Shown piece by piece: positions 25,201 through 34,162 of a DNA stretch of 44,041 bases. Position 1 is the stretch's first letter, and each line of letters begins with the position of its first letter. The stretch comes from Clostridiales bacterium (GTDB lineage: Bacteria; Bacillota; Clostridia; Oscillospirales; Oscillospiraceae): contig JAJQCW010000045.1 in assembly GCA_021202515.1 (NCBI GenBank), forward strand, positions 1 through 44,041, read 5' to 3'. The translations under genes were made by a program, and so were the position numbers. Under the pieces are notes generated by a model. The model ran no database searches. It was not told the origin of the DNA and saw nothing but the letters and a program-made list of their open reading frames with translations.

Positions 25201-26037
25201 ATGGCGAACAAACGACGACACCAGCACAATTACCAGGGCAGCGGACGGCTTTGGGGCCTGTATGTCGTTTTCACGACGGTTCTGGTGCTGGCCGCCATCG
25301 GCGCGGGCTGCATCGTGTTTTTCAAGGTCAGCGGTGTGGAGGTTTACATCCGCGACAGCGACGGAAACACGGAGGCACTGGCCCAGGATGACCGTTACTC
25401 CCAGGAGGAGATATTGGAAGCCGCCGGTATCGACATCGGCGACAACCTGTTCCTGCTGAACAAAAACCGGGCGGCGGCATCCATGCTGTCCCGGCTGACC
25501 TACGTCTCCAGCGTATCCATCCAGAAAAAACTGCCCGGCACTGTGGTGCTGACCCTGACCGAAAGCGACCCGGTGGGAGCCATCCAGGACGGGGACGTCT
25601 GGTGGCTCATCGACCTGAACGGCAAGCTGCTGGAGCAGGCGGACAGCGACCAGGGCTGCACCGTCATCCTGGGCCTGACCCCGGTGGACCCGGTGCAGGG
25701 TGCGCTGCTGTCCGTGCCGGACGGCAGCGACGAGGAGGCCGGGAGCCAGACCCTCCAGTTGAGCAGTTTGCTGGAGCTGTTGACGCCCCTCCGGGATTAC
25801 GCTCTGTTGGAGGACGTGGTCTCTATCGACCTGTCCTCCGAGAGCACGGTGCTGCTGGACTACGACGGGCGCATCCAGGCGAAGCTGCCCATCGAGGCCG
25901 ATTATAATGAAAAAATCCGGTACTTTGCCCAGATCCTGACAGAGTATGTGGCGGAAAACTGGACGGAGGACGACACCGGTACGCTGGATATGACTTACAG
26001 CGACGAAAACCCCCATCTGGTGAAAAATGAAAAATAA
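25201..26037 (+). CDS. ftsQ: Cell division protein FtsQ/DivIB
   Basis: A 278-residue bitopic protein: basic N-terminus, transmembrane helix at about 19-41, then a POTRA domain (YSQEEILEAAGIDIGDNLFL... VSSVSIQKKLPGTVVLTLTE) and a beta domain. It links to FtsL-type proteins at the divisome, and the ftsL-like gene is upstream. ATG 25201 follows AAGGGGGAAG, 12 bases after the murA stop. Confidence 0.93.
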   Translation: MANKRRHQHNYQGSGRLWGLYVVFTTVLVLAAIGAGCIVFFKVSGVEVYIRDSDGNTEALAQDDRYSQEEILEAAGIDIGDNLFLLNKNRAAASMLSRLTYVSSVSIQKKLPGTVVLTLTESDPVGAIQDGDVWWLIDLNGKLLEQADSDQGCTVILGLTPVDPVQGALLSVPDGSDEEAGSQTLQLSSLLELLTPLRDYALLEDVVSIDLSSESTVLLDYDGRIQAKLPIEADYNEKIRYFAQILTEYVAENWTEDDTGTLDMTYSDENPHLVKNEK

Positions 26038-26049
26038 AGGATAAAGGTA

Positions 26050-26078
26050 TTGACCCCATAGAAAATATCCGATAAAAT
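26050..26078 (+). promoter_or_regulatory. ftsZ promoter
   Basis: TTGACC (26050-26055), exactly 17 bases, TAAAAT (26073-26078). It lies in an AT-rich patch between ftsQ and ftsZ and would allow ftsZ expression independent of the upstream cluster. Confidence 0.7.
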
Positions 26079-26142
26079 GTTATTTAGAAAAAATAGGTTT
26101 AATTACTTCCCGAATACGGAGCTGAACTTAGGAGGAAAGCAT

Positions 26143-27348
26143 ATGTCCCTTGGATTTGAGTTGGAGCCGGACACCGTTGTCAATATCAAGGTGGTCGGCG
26201 TAGGCGGCGGAGGCAACAACGTCGTCAATCGCATGGCAAATTCCGGCACCCAGGGTGTGGAATTTATCGCCGTGAACACAGACCGTCAGGCGCTGGACAA
26301 CTCCTGCGCCACCAGCAAAATTCAAATCGGTGAGAAGATCACCCACGGCCAGGGCGCCGGGGCCAACCCCGAGGTGGGCCGCAAGGCCGCCGAGGAGAGC
26401 CGCAGCCAGTTGGACAAGGCCCTGGAGAACACCGATATGGTCTTTGTCACCTGCGGCATGGGCGGCGGCACCGGCACCGGCGGCAGCCCCATCGTGGCGG
26501 ACGTGGCCCGGGAGAAGGGCATCCTCACCGTGGGCGTGGTCACCAAGCCCTTCAAGTTCGAGGGGCGGCGGCGGATGCTCCAGGCCGAGGCCGGCATCGA
26601 AGAGCTGAAGGAAAAGGTGGATTCCCTGGTCATCATCCCCAACGACCGGCTGAAGCACGCCACCGACCAGAAGATCACCCTGAGCAACGCCTTTGAGATC
26701 GCCGACGACGTGCTGCGCCAGGCGGTGACTTCCATCTCCGACCTGGTGACCGACGTGGGCTTCATCAACCTGGACTTTGCCGACGTGACCGCCGTCATGA
26801 AGGACGCGGGCCTGGCCCACATGGGCACCGGGCGCGCTGCGGGAGCCAACAAGGCGGAAGAGGCGGCGAAAATGGCCATCTCCTCTCCCCTGCTGGAGAC
26901 CTCCATCGTAGGCGCCCGCGGCGTGCTGGTCAACATCACCGGCGACATGAACATCGGCCTGGAGGAAGTGGAGACCGCCGCCACGCTGGTGCAGGAGGCC
27001 GCCAACCCCGACGCCAACATCATCTTTGGCGCCACCTTTGACGAGAGCCTGGAGGACGAAATTCGGGTCACGGTCATCGCCACCGGCTTTGACGATACCC
27101 CCGCAGAGGAGAAAACCCCTTCTTTTTCTGAGCCGGTGCCGGAATCGCCCAAGCCCGCACCGGCGACCACACCGGGGCAAGCTCCCGCCGCTGAACCGGC
27201 CCCCGCGCCGGAGGCGGCAGCCACACCTGATCCCGCGCCGGAGCAGCCTCCCGTCTTTGTGGAGGAGCCTGTGGCCGCGCCTCAGCCGCCGAAGGAAGAG
27301 GAAGACCCATACGAGGCCATTCTCCGTATCTTTGGGAACCGACAGTAA
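26143..27348 (+). CDS. ftsZ: Cell division GTPase FtsZ
   Basis: A 401-residue tubulin homologue. The GTP-binding signature GGGTGTG is at 107-113, and the T7 loop region is [11 protein letters not shown]. The globular domain ends near residue 320, followed by a Pro/Ala-rich linker. The C-terminal peptide reads [14 protein letters not shown] instead of the usual DxxDIPxFLR-type peptide that binds FtsA, SepF and ZapD, so partner binding may differ. ATG 26143 follows TTAGGAGGAAAG. The upstream in-frame ATG at 26077 is not supported. Confidence 0.97.
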   Translation: MSLGFELEPDTVVNIKVVGVGGGGNNVVNRMANSGTQGVEFIAVNTDRQALDNSCATSKIQIGEKITHGQGAGANPEVGRKAAEESRSQLDKALENTDMVFVTCGMGGGTGTGGSPIVADVAREKGILTVGVVTKPFKFEGRRRMLQAEAGIEELKEKVDSLVIIPNDRLKHATDQKITLSNAFEIADDVLRQAVTSISDLVTDVGFINLDFADVTAVMKDAGLAHMGTGRAAGANKAEEAAKMAISSPLLETSIVGARGVLVNITGDMNIGLEEVETAATLVQEAANPDANIIFGATFDESLEDEIRVTVIATGFDDTPAEEKTPSFSEPVPESPKPAPATTPGQAPAAEPAPAPEAAATPDPAPEQPPVFVEEPVAAPQPPKEEEDPYEAILRIFGNRQ

Positions 27349-27355
27349 CCAACTC

Positions 27356-27388
27356 AGCGGCGCAGCCTGCGGCTGTGCCGCTGCTTTT
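27356..27388 (+). terminator. Rho-independent terminator after ftsZ
   Basis: 12-bp stem AGCGGCGCAGCC / GGCTGTGCCGCT (27356-27367 and 27371-27382, one G-T pair), TGC loop, tail GCTTTTCC. It marks the end of the dcw cluster. Confidence 0.8.
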
Positions 27389-27419
27389 CCCGTTCGTTCC
27401 GTCAAGGAGGAACCTGTTT

Positions 27420-27767
27420 ATGATCAAAAAGAAGGACCAGATGCGCCACGCGGTCATCGAGCACATGCGGGGCGGCGAGGGTGAAATTCGCCTGGAGCAC
27501 ATTTTGGAGAACAGCGAGACCGGGGAGCGCACCGGCCTGTGCAGCGCCTGCACCGTGGAGCCGGGCTGCTCCATCGGTCTGCACACCCACGACACCAACG
27601 CCGAAATCTACTATATGCTGGAGGGGACGTTGGAGCTGAACCAGAACGGCCAGCTCTGCACCATCCAGGCTGGAGATGTGGTGTTCACCTCCGACGGGGA
27701 GAGCCACAGCATCGCCAACCGGGGAGACAAGCCCGCCAAGCTGCTGGCGGTGATTTTCCCGCAATAG
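27420..27767 (+). CDS. Small cupin-domain protein
   Basis: A 115-residue single cupin. Motif 1 is visible as GLHTHDTNAEIYYMLEG and motif 2 as GDVVFTSDGESHSI, with the metal-binding His/His/Glu...His set. The substrate cannot be told from the sequence; small cupins of this type include sugar-binding, isomerase and regulatory proteins. ATG 27420 follows AAGGAGGAA. It lies 32 bases beyond the ftsZ terminator, so it is probably transcribed by readthrough or from a promoter I cannot identify. Confidence 0.8.
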   Translation: MIKKKDQMRHAVIEHMRGGEGEIRLEHILENSETGERTGLCSACTVEPGCSIGLHTHDTNAEIYYMLEGTLELNQNGQLCTIQAGDVVFTSDGESHSIANRGDKPAKLLAVIFPQ

Positions 27768-27805
27768 AGTACAAGTTTCCCGCAGAGAACCAGCGTTCGA
27801 CAACT

Positions 27806-27907
27806 GACCACCCCTTGCCTCCGCCGTCAAGCGGCACTTCCGGGGCTTCGCCCCTCCCTGCCCTGAAAGGGGAGGTGGCACGGCGTAAGCCGTAACGGAG
27901 GGGTTTC
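27806..27907 (-). repeat. Family C element with F module, reverse orientation
   Basis: Begins GACCACCCCTTGCCTCCGCC, contains CCGTCAAGCGGCACTTCCGG and a GGGGCTTCGCCCC hairpin (F variant), then CTGAAAGGGGAGG, a CGGCGTAAGCCG hairpin and GGAGGGGTTTCC. The preceding GAGAACCAGCGTTCGACAA also flanks the reverse copy at 12826. Confidence 0.78.
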
Positions 27908-27927
27908 CATTGGAGTTACTGATTCAG

Positions 27928-27956
27928 TTGATTCAAGGGAATATCCCGATTTTACT
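27928..27956 (+). promoter_or_regulatory. Weak candidate promoter upstream of the Nudix gene
   Basis: TTGATT (27928-27933), 17 bases, TTTACT (27951-27956). The spacer holds an imperfect inverted repeat GGGAATATCCC. The hairpin at 27978-28004 lies between it and the gene, so this is weak. Confidence 0.25.
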
Positions 27957-27977
27957 TTGTCTGCTTTATCCACAACA

Positions 27978-28004
27978 AAAGCCTCCGCCGGCGGCGGAGG
28001 CTTT
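27978..28004. terminator. Bidirectional-looking hairpin upstream of the Nudix gene
   Basis: 12-bp perfect stem AAAGCCTCCGCC / GGCGGAGGCTTT around GGC. The short T run fits a terminator for the cupin transcript. Its proximity to the Nudix start (28022) leaves room for an attenuation role. Confidence 0.6.
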
Positions 28005-28021
28005 GCCTCTTTCAAACTGCT

Positions 28022-28627
28022 ATGACACGAAACGACATTGAACAGCTTTTCAAAACCCTGCCCCCTGCGGCGGAGCCAGCCGAGCGACATGCGGCGGTGC
28101 TGGTCCCCCTGACCGAGAGCGACGGGGAGATCTGCGTCCTGCTGGAGGTGCGCGCCGCCGCCCTGCGGCGCCAGCCGGGGGAAATTTGCTTCCCAGGCGG
28201 CGGCATGGAGCCGGGGGAGGACGCGACATCCTGCGCCCTCCGGGAGACGGAGGAGGAGCTGGGGCTGTCCGCCCGGCAAATCGACCGTATCGCCCCGCTG
28301 CCCGCCCTGCGGCACAGCTCCGGCCAGCGGGTGGAGGCGATTCTGGGCTGGGTGAACAGTCTGGAGGGGCTGCGCCTCCAGCGGGAGGAGGTGGCGGAGG
28401 CGTTTCTGCTGCCGCTCTCGTGGCTCCGGGCCAACCCGCCCAAGTGGGCCACCTACGCCACGGTGGCGGAGCTGGACACCGCGCCGCAGGAGCTGCTGCC
28501 CTTCCTGCCCCACTACCGCCGGGAGCGGCGCACCCCCATCTGGGTCTATCAGGGCCGCGTCATCTGGGGACTGACCGCGAAAATGCTGGTGGCCCTGCTG
28601 GAGACGCTGGAGGGGATAGCGGATTAG
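28022..28627 (+). CDS. Nudix hydrolase, CoA pyrophosphatase type
   Basis: A 201-residue protein with a complete Nudix box GGGMEPGEDATSCALRETEEELGLS-type pattern (about residues 60-83; G-x5-E-x7-REt-x-EE-x-G) and the preceding RRQPGEICFPGG, which resembles the UPF0035 signature of CoA-pyrophosphohydrolases such as NudL. It probably hydrolyses CoA or related nucleoside diphosphate compounds. ATG 28022 lacks a good Shine-Dalgarno. The stop overlaps the stop of the convergent reductase gene by four bases. Confidence 0.85.
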   Translation: MTRNDIEQLFKTLPPAAEPAERHAAVLVPLTESDGEICVLLEVRAAALRRQPGEICFPGGGMEPGEDATSCALRETEEELGLSARQIDRIAPLPALRHSSGQRVEAILGWVNSLEGLRLQREEVAEAFLLPLSWLRANPPKWATYATVAELDTAPQELLPFLPHYRRERRTPIWVYQGRVIWGLTAKMLVALLETLEGIAD

Positions 28628-29535
28628 CAGTCATACCCCAGCTTCCGGGCCACCATGCAATAGGTGGGGGTAGGCACCTGATACCGCTGGCCCAGCCGCA
28701 CCACCTCGAAAATCAGACCGTCCACCTCGGACTCGTGCCCGGCCCAAATGTCCCGCTGCATAGAGGTGGAGGCGTCGGGGGACAGCGCGTCCAAAATCAG
28801 CAGATTGGCCCGGACCATGCTGGTGCGGAAGGGGTGGCCCATGGCCTCCGCCAGCGCGTCGATCTCCCGGATGAGGGCGGCAAAGGTGTCCCGCTCCGGG
28901 CCGGGGCGCTGCATGGCCTCGGCCTTCACGTCGTAGTACACGCCGCAGGCAGCGGCGGGAGAGACGTAGGAAAATTTTTGCAGAGCGTCCCGCTGGATGT
29001 TCCGAGAGAGCTGGGCCTTGACGCCGCAGCGGGTCAGGTCGGCCTGAATGTCCTTCAGCACCGGGCGGTACTCCTCCGGGGTCCGGGGGCCGTACACCAC
29101 CCGCAAAATCTCCCCCTGCATGGCGACGACGCCGGGGGACTGGATGCTGGCGGCCACGTAGATGCACCCATCCGTCACCAGACTCTCCGGCAGGGAGGGC
29201 TGGAGCCGCCCGCCGGTGCCGTAGATGTTCAGAATGGGGATGACCACCGTGTCTTTGGTGCAGATGCGCTGTAAAAAGGGGATGAGTGCGTCTAAACTGT
29301 AGCCCTTGACGCAGAGAAACACCACGTCCGGCTGGCCCTGATAGTGTTCGCTGTCCGTGGCCTGGACGGGGACGGTGTACGCCGCCCCGCCGCTGGGGAC
29401 GAGGGTCAGGCCGTTGTTTTGGAGGGCGGCCAGGTGCTGCCCCCGGGCGATGAGGGTCACGTCCAGCCCGCCCCGGGCCATGTGCGCGCCCAGACAGCCG
29501 CCGGTGCCGCCTGCGCCGATGATGAGGTACTTCAT
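28624..29535 (-). CDS. Ketopantoate reductase-like (ApbA/PanE family)
   Basis: A 303-residue NADP-binding protein with the N-terminal IIGAGGTGGCLG Rossmann motif (residues 5-16) and the ApbA/PanE pattern of a C-terminal helical domain. Family members reduce 2-dehydropantoate to pantoate in the CoA pathway, but many paralogues act on other 2-keto acids, so the substrate is open. Being next to a CoA-pyrophosphatase-type gene is suggestive only. The minus-strand ATG at 29535 follows AAAAGGAGCC. Confidence 0.82.
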   Translation of the reverse strand: MKYLIIGAGGTGGCLGAHMARGGLDVTLIARGQHLAALQNNGLTLVPSGGAAYTVPVQATDSEHYQGQPDVVFLCVKGYSLDALIPFLQRICTKDTVVIPILNIYGTGGRLQPSLPESLVTDGCIYVAASIQSPGVVAMQGEILRVVYGPRTPEEYRPVLKDIQADLTRCGVKAQLSRNIQRDALQKFSYVSPAAACGVYYDVKAEAMQRPGPERDTFAALIREIDALAEAMGHPFRTSMVRANLLILDALSPDASTSMQRDIWAGHESEVDGLIFEVVRLGQRYQVPTPTYCMVARKLGYDC

Positions 29536-29573
29536 AGAAAAGGCTCCTTTCCAACCGCTTGCGTTGTGGCATT

Positions 29574-29602
29574 ATTATAGCAGGTCGGGTGGCAGTTGGC
29601 AA
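29574..29602 (-). promoter_or_regulatory. Promoter of the ketopantoate reductase-like gene
   Basis: On the minus strand: TTGCCA (29602-29597), 17-base spacer, TATAAT (29579-29574), about 40 bases before the start codon. Confidence 0.7.
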
Positions 29603-29633
29603 ATGGCAGAAGCCACTCCCCAAATTCTCCCCC

Positions 29634-29661
29634 TTGCTTTCCCGCAAAAATGTGATAGGAT
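29634..29661 (+). promoter_or_regulatory. Candidate promoter of the lipoprotein gene
   Basis: TTGCTT (29634-29639), 16 bases, TAGGAT (29656-29661), 33 bases before ATG 29695. It would be divergent from the reductase promoter. Confidence 0.5.
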
Positions 29662-29694
29662 AAGGATAACAATCCACAAGGAGGATGGTTCACC

Positions 29695-30561
29695 ATGAAA
29701 AAAGGAATTGCCCTGCTGCTCTGCGTGGCCCTGGCCCTGTCGCTGACCGCCTGCGGCGGCGGCGCGGAGGAAAGCGCAGAGGAGAGCGCGGACGTTGAAA
29801 TTATCATCGAGGACGCCAGCGTGGAGGAGGTCGAGGACGACGCGGACGCGGTGCTGGAGGTGGACGCGCCGGAGGTGGACACCCAGGGGGCCTATCTGGT
29901 GCTGGACGCCTTCGACGCCTATGACTGGCCCTATTCCTTCGTCACCGACGAGGCGGGGACCTACACCTTCGCCACCACCAACGCCGAGGGCTACGAGGAC
30001 ATCACCTGGAGCATCTACCTCTTTGATGAGGAAGTGGAGGAAATAGAGGAGGGCGAGGTCCCGGCCCTGACCGGCGACGGCACCATCGAGCTGGCGGCGG
30101 ATAAGTACGTCTACTGCGTCTGCTCCTACAGCAACGCCACCCAGGAGCAGGCGGTCTCCGGGGCCAGCACACTGGTCATCACCTTCGAGGCCGACGAAGC
30201 GGAGCAGGCCGACACCACCGCCGTGACCATCGACGCCGCCGACGCCTACGACAGCGGCGCGTTCTCCTTCCGGGCCTCCCAGTCGGGGATCTATCAGGCG
30301 GTCAGCGTCACTGCGGAGGGCTTCTCCCCTGCCGACGTGGACTGTGACGCGGAAGAAGTGGTTTGGTCCTTCTACGTGCTGGACGAACCCTTCGACGACG
30401 CAGTTCGCTACCTGCCGCAAGCCTGCGACAGCGTACTGGAGGGGGACGGCAGCTTTGAGGTGGAACAGGGGCAGTACGTCTACTGCATGTGCAACATCAG
30501 CGGCTTCACCGCCGATGAGATGCCGGAGGGACAGAACACCCTGACTTTAACGCTGGAATAA
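29695..30561 (+). CDS. Lipoprotein with two tandem repeats, unknown function
   Basis: A 288-residue, strongly acidic protein with a lipoprotein signal peptide (MKKGIALLLCVALALSLTAC; lipobox LTAC, Cys20). The mature part holds two similar halves (about residues 62-170 and 178-288). LDAFDAYDWPYSFVTDEAG matches IDAADAYDSGAFSFRASQSG, and GDGTIELAADKYVYCVC matches GDGSFEVEQGQYVYCMC, so the protein arose by internal duplication. Each half ends in a YVYCxC motif. Probably anchored at the outer face of the membrane. I do not recognise the family. ATG 29695 follows AAGGAGGA. Confidence 0.8.
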   Translation: MKKGIALLLCVALALSLTACGGGAEESAEESADVEIIIEDASVEEVEDDADAVLEVDAPEVDTQGAYLVLDAFDAYDWPYSFVTDEAGTYTFATTNAEGYEDITWSIYLFDEEVEEIEEGEVPALTGDGTIELAADKYVYCVCSYSNATQEQAVSGASTLVITFEADEAEQADTTAVTIDAADAYDSGAFSFRASQSGIYQAVSVTAEGFSPADVDCDAEEVVWSFYVLDEPFDDAVRYLPQACDSVLEGDGSFEVEQGQYVYCMCNISGFTADEMPEGQNTLTLTLE

Positions 30562-30564
30562 ACG

Positions 30565-30613
30565 CAAAAAACAGCACCCGGAGGCAGGTTTGATTCCTGT
30601 CCGGGTGCTGTTG
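30565..30613. terminator. Bidirectional terminator between the lipoprotein and TSUP genes
   Basis: 12-bp stem ACAGCACCCGGA / TCCGGGTGCTGT (30571-30582 and 30599-30612) with an inner CAGG/CCTG pairing. A run of A before it gives a T-rich tail on the minus strand. It separates two convergent genes. Confidence 0.8.
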
Positions 30614-30616
30614 TGC

Positions 30617-31378
30617 TTACGCCACAAACTCCCAACAAATCTTCACGAAAAACAGGGTCAGCACCGCCAGCATCAGCGGCTTCACCGCCCTGGCTCCCCC
30701 CTTGTCGAAGCAGCGGGTGCCAATGTAGTTCCCCGCCAGGCTGAACAGGCCCGCCGTCAGGCCCAGGACGAAGATCACCTTGCCGTTGAGCAGGTAGACC
30801 GCCAGGGCGGTGAGGTTGGTGGTCAGGTTGATGACCTTTGCCACGCCGTTGGCGGAGCGGAGGTCCATGTGGGCCACGGCGGTCAGCAGCAGGATGAGGA
30901 AGGTCCCCGTCCCCGGCCCGTAAAAGCCGTCGTAGGCCCCGATGACCATCGCCGCCGCTATGCTCAAAAGGGCGGTTTTCCGGGGGCCATAGGGGGCCTT
31001 CTGCACCTCCAGCGTCTTGCAGCGGAACACATAAAAGGCGGTCAGCGGCAGGATGAACAGCATGAGGATGCGGAAAAACCCGTCGCTGATGAGCAGCGCC
31101 AGGTTCGCCCCGGCGCTGGAGCCGATAAGGGCGCAGACCACGCACAGCCCAGCCTGCCGCCAGGGGATGTACCCGCTGCGGGAGAACCGCCAGGTGGTCA
31201 GGGCGGTGCCCATGCCAGAGCTGAGCTTGTTGGTGCCGATGGCCATATGCACCGGCAGCCCGGCGATGAGGTAGGCGGGCAGGGAGATGAGGCCGCCGCC
31301 TCCGGCTACCGCGTCCACGAACCCCGCCAGGAAGATCAGGGGGCAGACGATGAAAAATTGCAGCGCTGTGATGTCCAT
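30617..31378 (-). CDS. TSUP-family permease (TauE/SafE)
   Basis: A 253-residue membrane protein with about eight hydrophobic segments. It carries the family's duplicated motif: LAGFVDAVAGGGGLISLP in the first half and GAYDGFYGPGTGTFLI in the second. TSUP proteins export or import small sulfur or carbon anions (sulfite, sulfoacetate, taurine-derived compounds); the substrate here is unknown. The start at 31378 follows GGAGGT on the minus strand. A family A half-repeat lies directly upstream of this Shine-Dalgarno. Confidence 0.88.
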   Translation of the reverse strand: MDITALQFFIVCPLIFLAGFVDAVAGGGGLISLPAYLIAGLPVHMAIGTNKLSSGMGTALTTWRFSRSGYIPWRQAGLCVVCALIGSSAGANLALLISDGFFRILMLFILPLTAFYVFRCKTLEVQKAPYGPRKTALLSIAAAMVIGAYDGFYGPGTGTFLILLLTAVAHMDLRSANGVAKVINLTTNLTALAVYLLNGKVIFVLGLTAGLFSLAGNYIGTRCFDKGGARAVKPLMLAVLTLFFVKICWEFVA

Positions 31379-31391
31379 AAAGACCTCCGGA

Positions 31392-31471
31392 ATCAATTAG
31401 CAATTTGCAATGTGCAATGTGCAATTAAGGGGGGGACGGGACGTTCTGCCGTCGCCTTGCGGCGAGGGGTG
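31392..31471 (-). repeat. Family A half-element
   Basis: ATTAGCA/ATGTGCA units at 31392-31428 followed by the TCGCCTTGCGGCGAGG hairpin (31451-31466), but without the second inverted end. It fills most of the gap between the TSUP gene and the flavin reductase stop. Confidence 0.7.
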
Positions 31472-31491
31472 CAGAGAGAAAGCTCAAACAA

Positions 31492-32055
31492 TCACTTTAA
31501 TTTCAGCCCGTCCTGGAACGCCTCCCCCACCCGCTGGGTGACCTTATAATACCCGTGGGTGTAGGGGTCAAAGGCGATGGCGGCCACCTTTTCAATGTCC
31601 ACCCGGTCCCCGTCCAGAACGGATTCGTCGGCCAGGGTATTGACCACCTTGCCGATGACCCCGCAGCCGTACTCCCCGGACTGGTACTCGATGAACTCGC
31701 ACTCCATGCACAGGGGAAACTCGTTGATGACCGGCGCGTCCACCCGGCTGGACTTCCGGGCGGTCAGGCCGCTTTTGGCGAACTTGTCCGGGGCGTCGTT
31801 GCCGGAGACCACGCCGAAGTAGTCCGCCTCTGTCACGTGGGCGGCGTCGGCAATGCTGACAGTGAAGGCGTTCCGGGCCTTGATGTTCTGCACCGTCTTG
31901 TGCGGCTCCGACAGCTTGAGGACGATTTGGTTCCGGGTCCGCATGGTGCCCCAGGCGGCGTTCATCACGTTGACGCTGCCGTCCTCGTTGTAGGTGGCGA
32001 TCATCAGCACCGGCATGGGGAAGATGGCTTCGGTGGTTTTGATGTCCTTTTTCAT
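31492..32055 (-). CDS. Flavin reductase-like FMN-binding protein
   Basis: A 187-residue split-barrel flavoprotein of the flavin reductase-like family (PMPVLMIATYNEDGSVNVMNAAWG near the N-terminus, NAFTVSIADAAHV in the middle). Such proteins bind FMN and often act in redox-stress or electrophile responses. It is transcribed divergently from an HxlR regulator, a very common pairing. The minus-strand ATG at 32055 follows AAGGAGGT. Confidence 0.85.
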   Translation of the reverse strand: MKKDIKTTEAIFPMPVLMIATYNEDGSVNVMNAAWGTMRTRNQIVLKLSEPHKTVQNIKARNAFTVSIADAAHVTEADYFGVVSGNDAPDKFAKSGLTARKSSRVDAPVINEFPLCMECEFIEYQSGEYGCGVIGKVVNTLADESVLDGDRVDIEKVAAIAFDPYTHGYYKVTQRVGEAFQDGLKLK

Positions 32056-32068
32056 GGAAAAGACCTCC

Positions 32069-32098
32069 TTGTGTTTTGTCTGCGCTTATGCTATCATA
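32069..32098. promoter_or_regulatory. Divergent promoters sharing a -10 region
   Basis: Plus strand: TTGTGT (32069-32074), 17 bases, TATCAT (32092-32097), reading toward the HxlR gene. Minus strand: TATGAT (32098-32093), reading toward the flavin reductase gene, with its expected -35 at 32121-32116 (GGTACT, poor consensus). The palindromic CTATCATAG serves as -10 in both directions. Confidence 0.45.
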
Positions 32099-32114
32099 GT
32101 GTCAGGAAAAACGC

Positions 32115-32141
32115 AAGTACCCACATTTTTGTAAGGTACTT
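32115..32141. promoter_or_regulatory. Candidate HxlR operator
   Basis: Perfect 7-base inverted repeat AAGTACC - 13 bases - GGTACTT (32115-32121 and 32135-32141). The left arm covers the -35 of the flavin reductase promoter. A second inverted repeat CTTACC-4-GGTAAG (32139-32154) overlaps the HxlR Shine-Dalgarno. Both fit control of the pair by the encoded regulator. Confidence 0.5.
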
Positions 32142-32155
32142 ACCGGGAGGTAAGC

Positions 32156-32488
32156 ATGGAACAGAAGAACATCGAGACCGCCGACTTCGCCGAAACCGGC
32201 TACAGCTACACCCTGTCGCTGATTTCCGGCAAGTACAAGCCCGTGATTTTGTATTGCCTGATGGAGTATGAGCCGGTGCGGTTCAACCAGATGCGGCGGT
32301 ATCTGAAAAATGTGGCGGACAAGACCCTGAGCCAAAACCTGAAGGAGCTGGAGGCGGACGGCCTCATCCTCCGCCGGGAGTACCCGCAGATACCCCCCAA
32401 GGTGGAGTATTCGCTCACCGAGCGGGGCCGCTCGCTGATGAACGTCTTAGACCAGCTCTGTGTCTGGGGCAACGAAAACCGCGTATAA
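32156..32488 (+). CDS. HxlR-family transcriptional regulator
   Basis: A 110-residue winged-helix protein with the HxlR pattern ISGKYKPVILYCLMEYEPVRF ... LKNVADKTLSQNLKELEADGLI ... VEYSLTERG. Family members sense electrophiles, quinones or other redox signals, usually through cysteines. Here the cysteines are Cys35 and one near position 102, so sensing by an N-terminal cysteine such as YodB Cys6 is not evident. It probably controls the divergent flavin reductase gene. ATG 32156 follows GGGAGG. Confidence 0.9.
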   Translation: MEQKNIETADFAETGYSYTLSLISGKYKPVILYCLMEYEPVRFNQMRRYLKNVADKTLSQNLKELEADGLILRREYPQIPPKVEYSLTERGRSLMNVLDQLCVWGNENRV

Positions 32489-32500
32489 AGCCGCAGAAAA

Positions 32501-32540
32501 GGCACCCGGAACAGGGAGAAATGGCCTGAATCCGGGTGCT
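32501..32540 (+). terminator. Likely terminator after the HxlR gene
   Basis: Stem GGCACCCGGA / TCCGGGTGCT (32501-32510 and 32531-32540) with a 20-base loop and the tail GGTTTGCG. The stem sequence GCACCCGGA is the same as in the terminator at 30571. The weak T run lowers confidence. Confidence 0.5.
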
Positions 32541-32586
32541 GGTTTGCGAAAATTTATGGGTATCCCCTTTATTTAGACGTGTGCCA

Positions 32587-32775
32587 GAAACCCCTCTACC
32601 GTCAAGCGGTACTTCCGAAGCTACGCTTCTCCCTGCGCCACCGCCTGAAGGCGGCGGCCCTCCTCCGCCGTCAAGCGGCACTTCTGCCCTCAAGGGGCAC
32701 TTCCGAAGCTGCGCTTCTCCCTGCGGGGCGTTGCCCCTCCCTGCCCTTTCAGGGGAGGCGAGAGGGGCGGTCGGT
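32587..32775 (+). repeat. Family C element with multiple F modules
   Basis: The largest C copy (about 190 bases). ACCCCTCTACCGTCAAGCGG opens it. F-type hairpins follow (AAGCTACGCTT about 32618-32628; CCGTCAAGCGGCACTTC 32670; GAAGCTGCGCTTC 32704; GGGGCGTTGCCCC 32726). It closes with CTTTCAGGGGAGGCGAGAGGGGCGG. F appears to have been added at least twice. It fills most of the 327-base gap before glyA; no gene is seen. Confidence 0.8.
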
Positions 32776-32815
32776 TAGAGAACGCTTGTTCTTCGGGGAT
32801 AACTAGGTCGATGCC

Positions 32816-34069
<1,254 letters not shown>

Positions 34070-34112
34070 AGTTTTTCCCTCCAAAAAGACAGTTTGTACG
34101 ATTGCTCTCAGT

Positions 34113-34141
34113 AATATACCAGATTTCCGCCTTTTTCACAA
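34113..34141 (-). promoter_or_regulatory. glyA promoter
   Basis: Minus strand: TTGTGA (34141-34136), 17 bases, TATATT (34118-34113), 44 bases upstream of the start codon. Confidence 0.65.
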
Positions 34142-34162
34142 GAAGAAGATGTGACAAACGAC

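Noticed and set aside
31555-32271. Plus-strand 238-codon frame opposite the flavin reductase
   Set aside because: Shadow of a well-supported gene, running into the HxlR control region without its own start signals.
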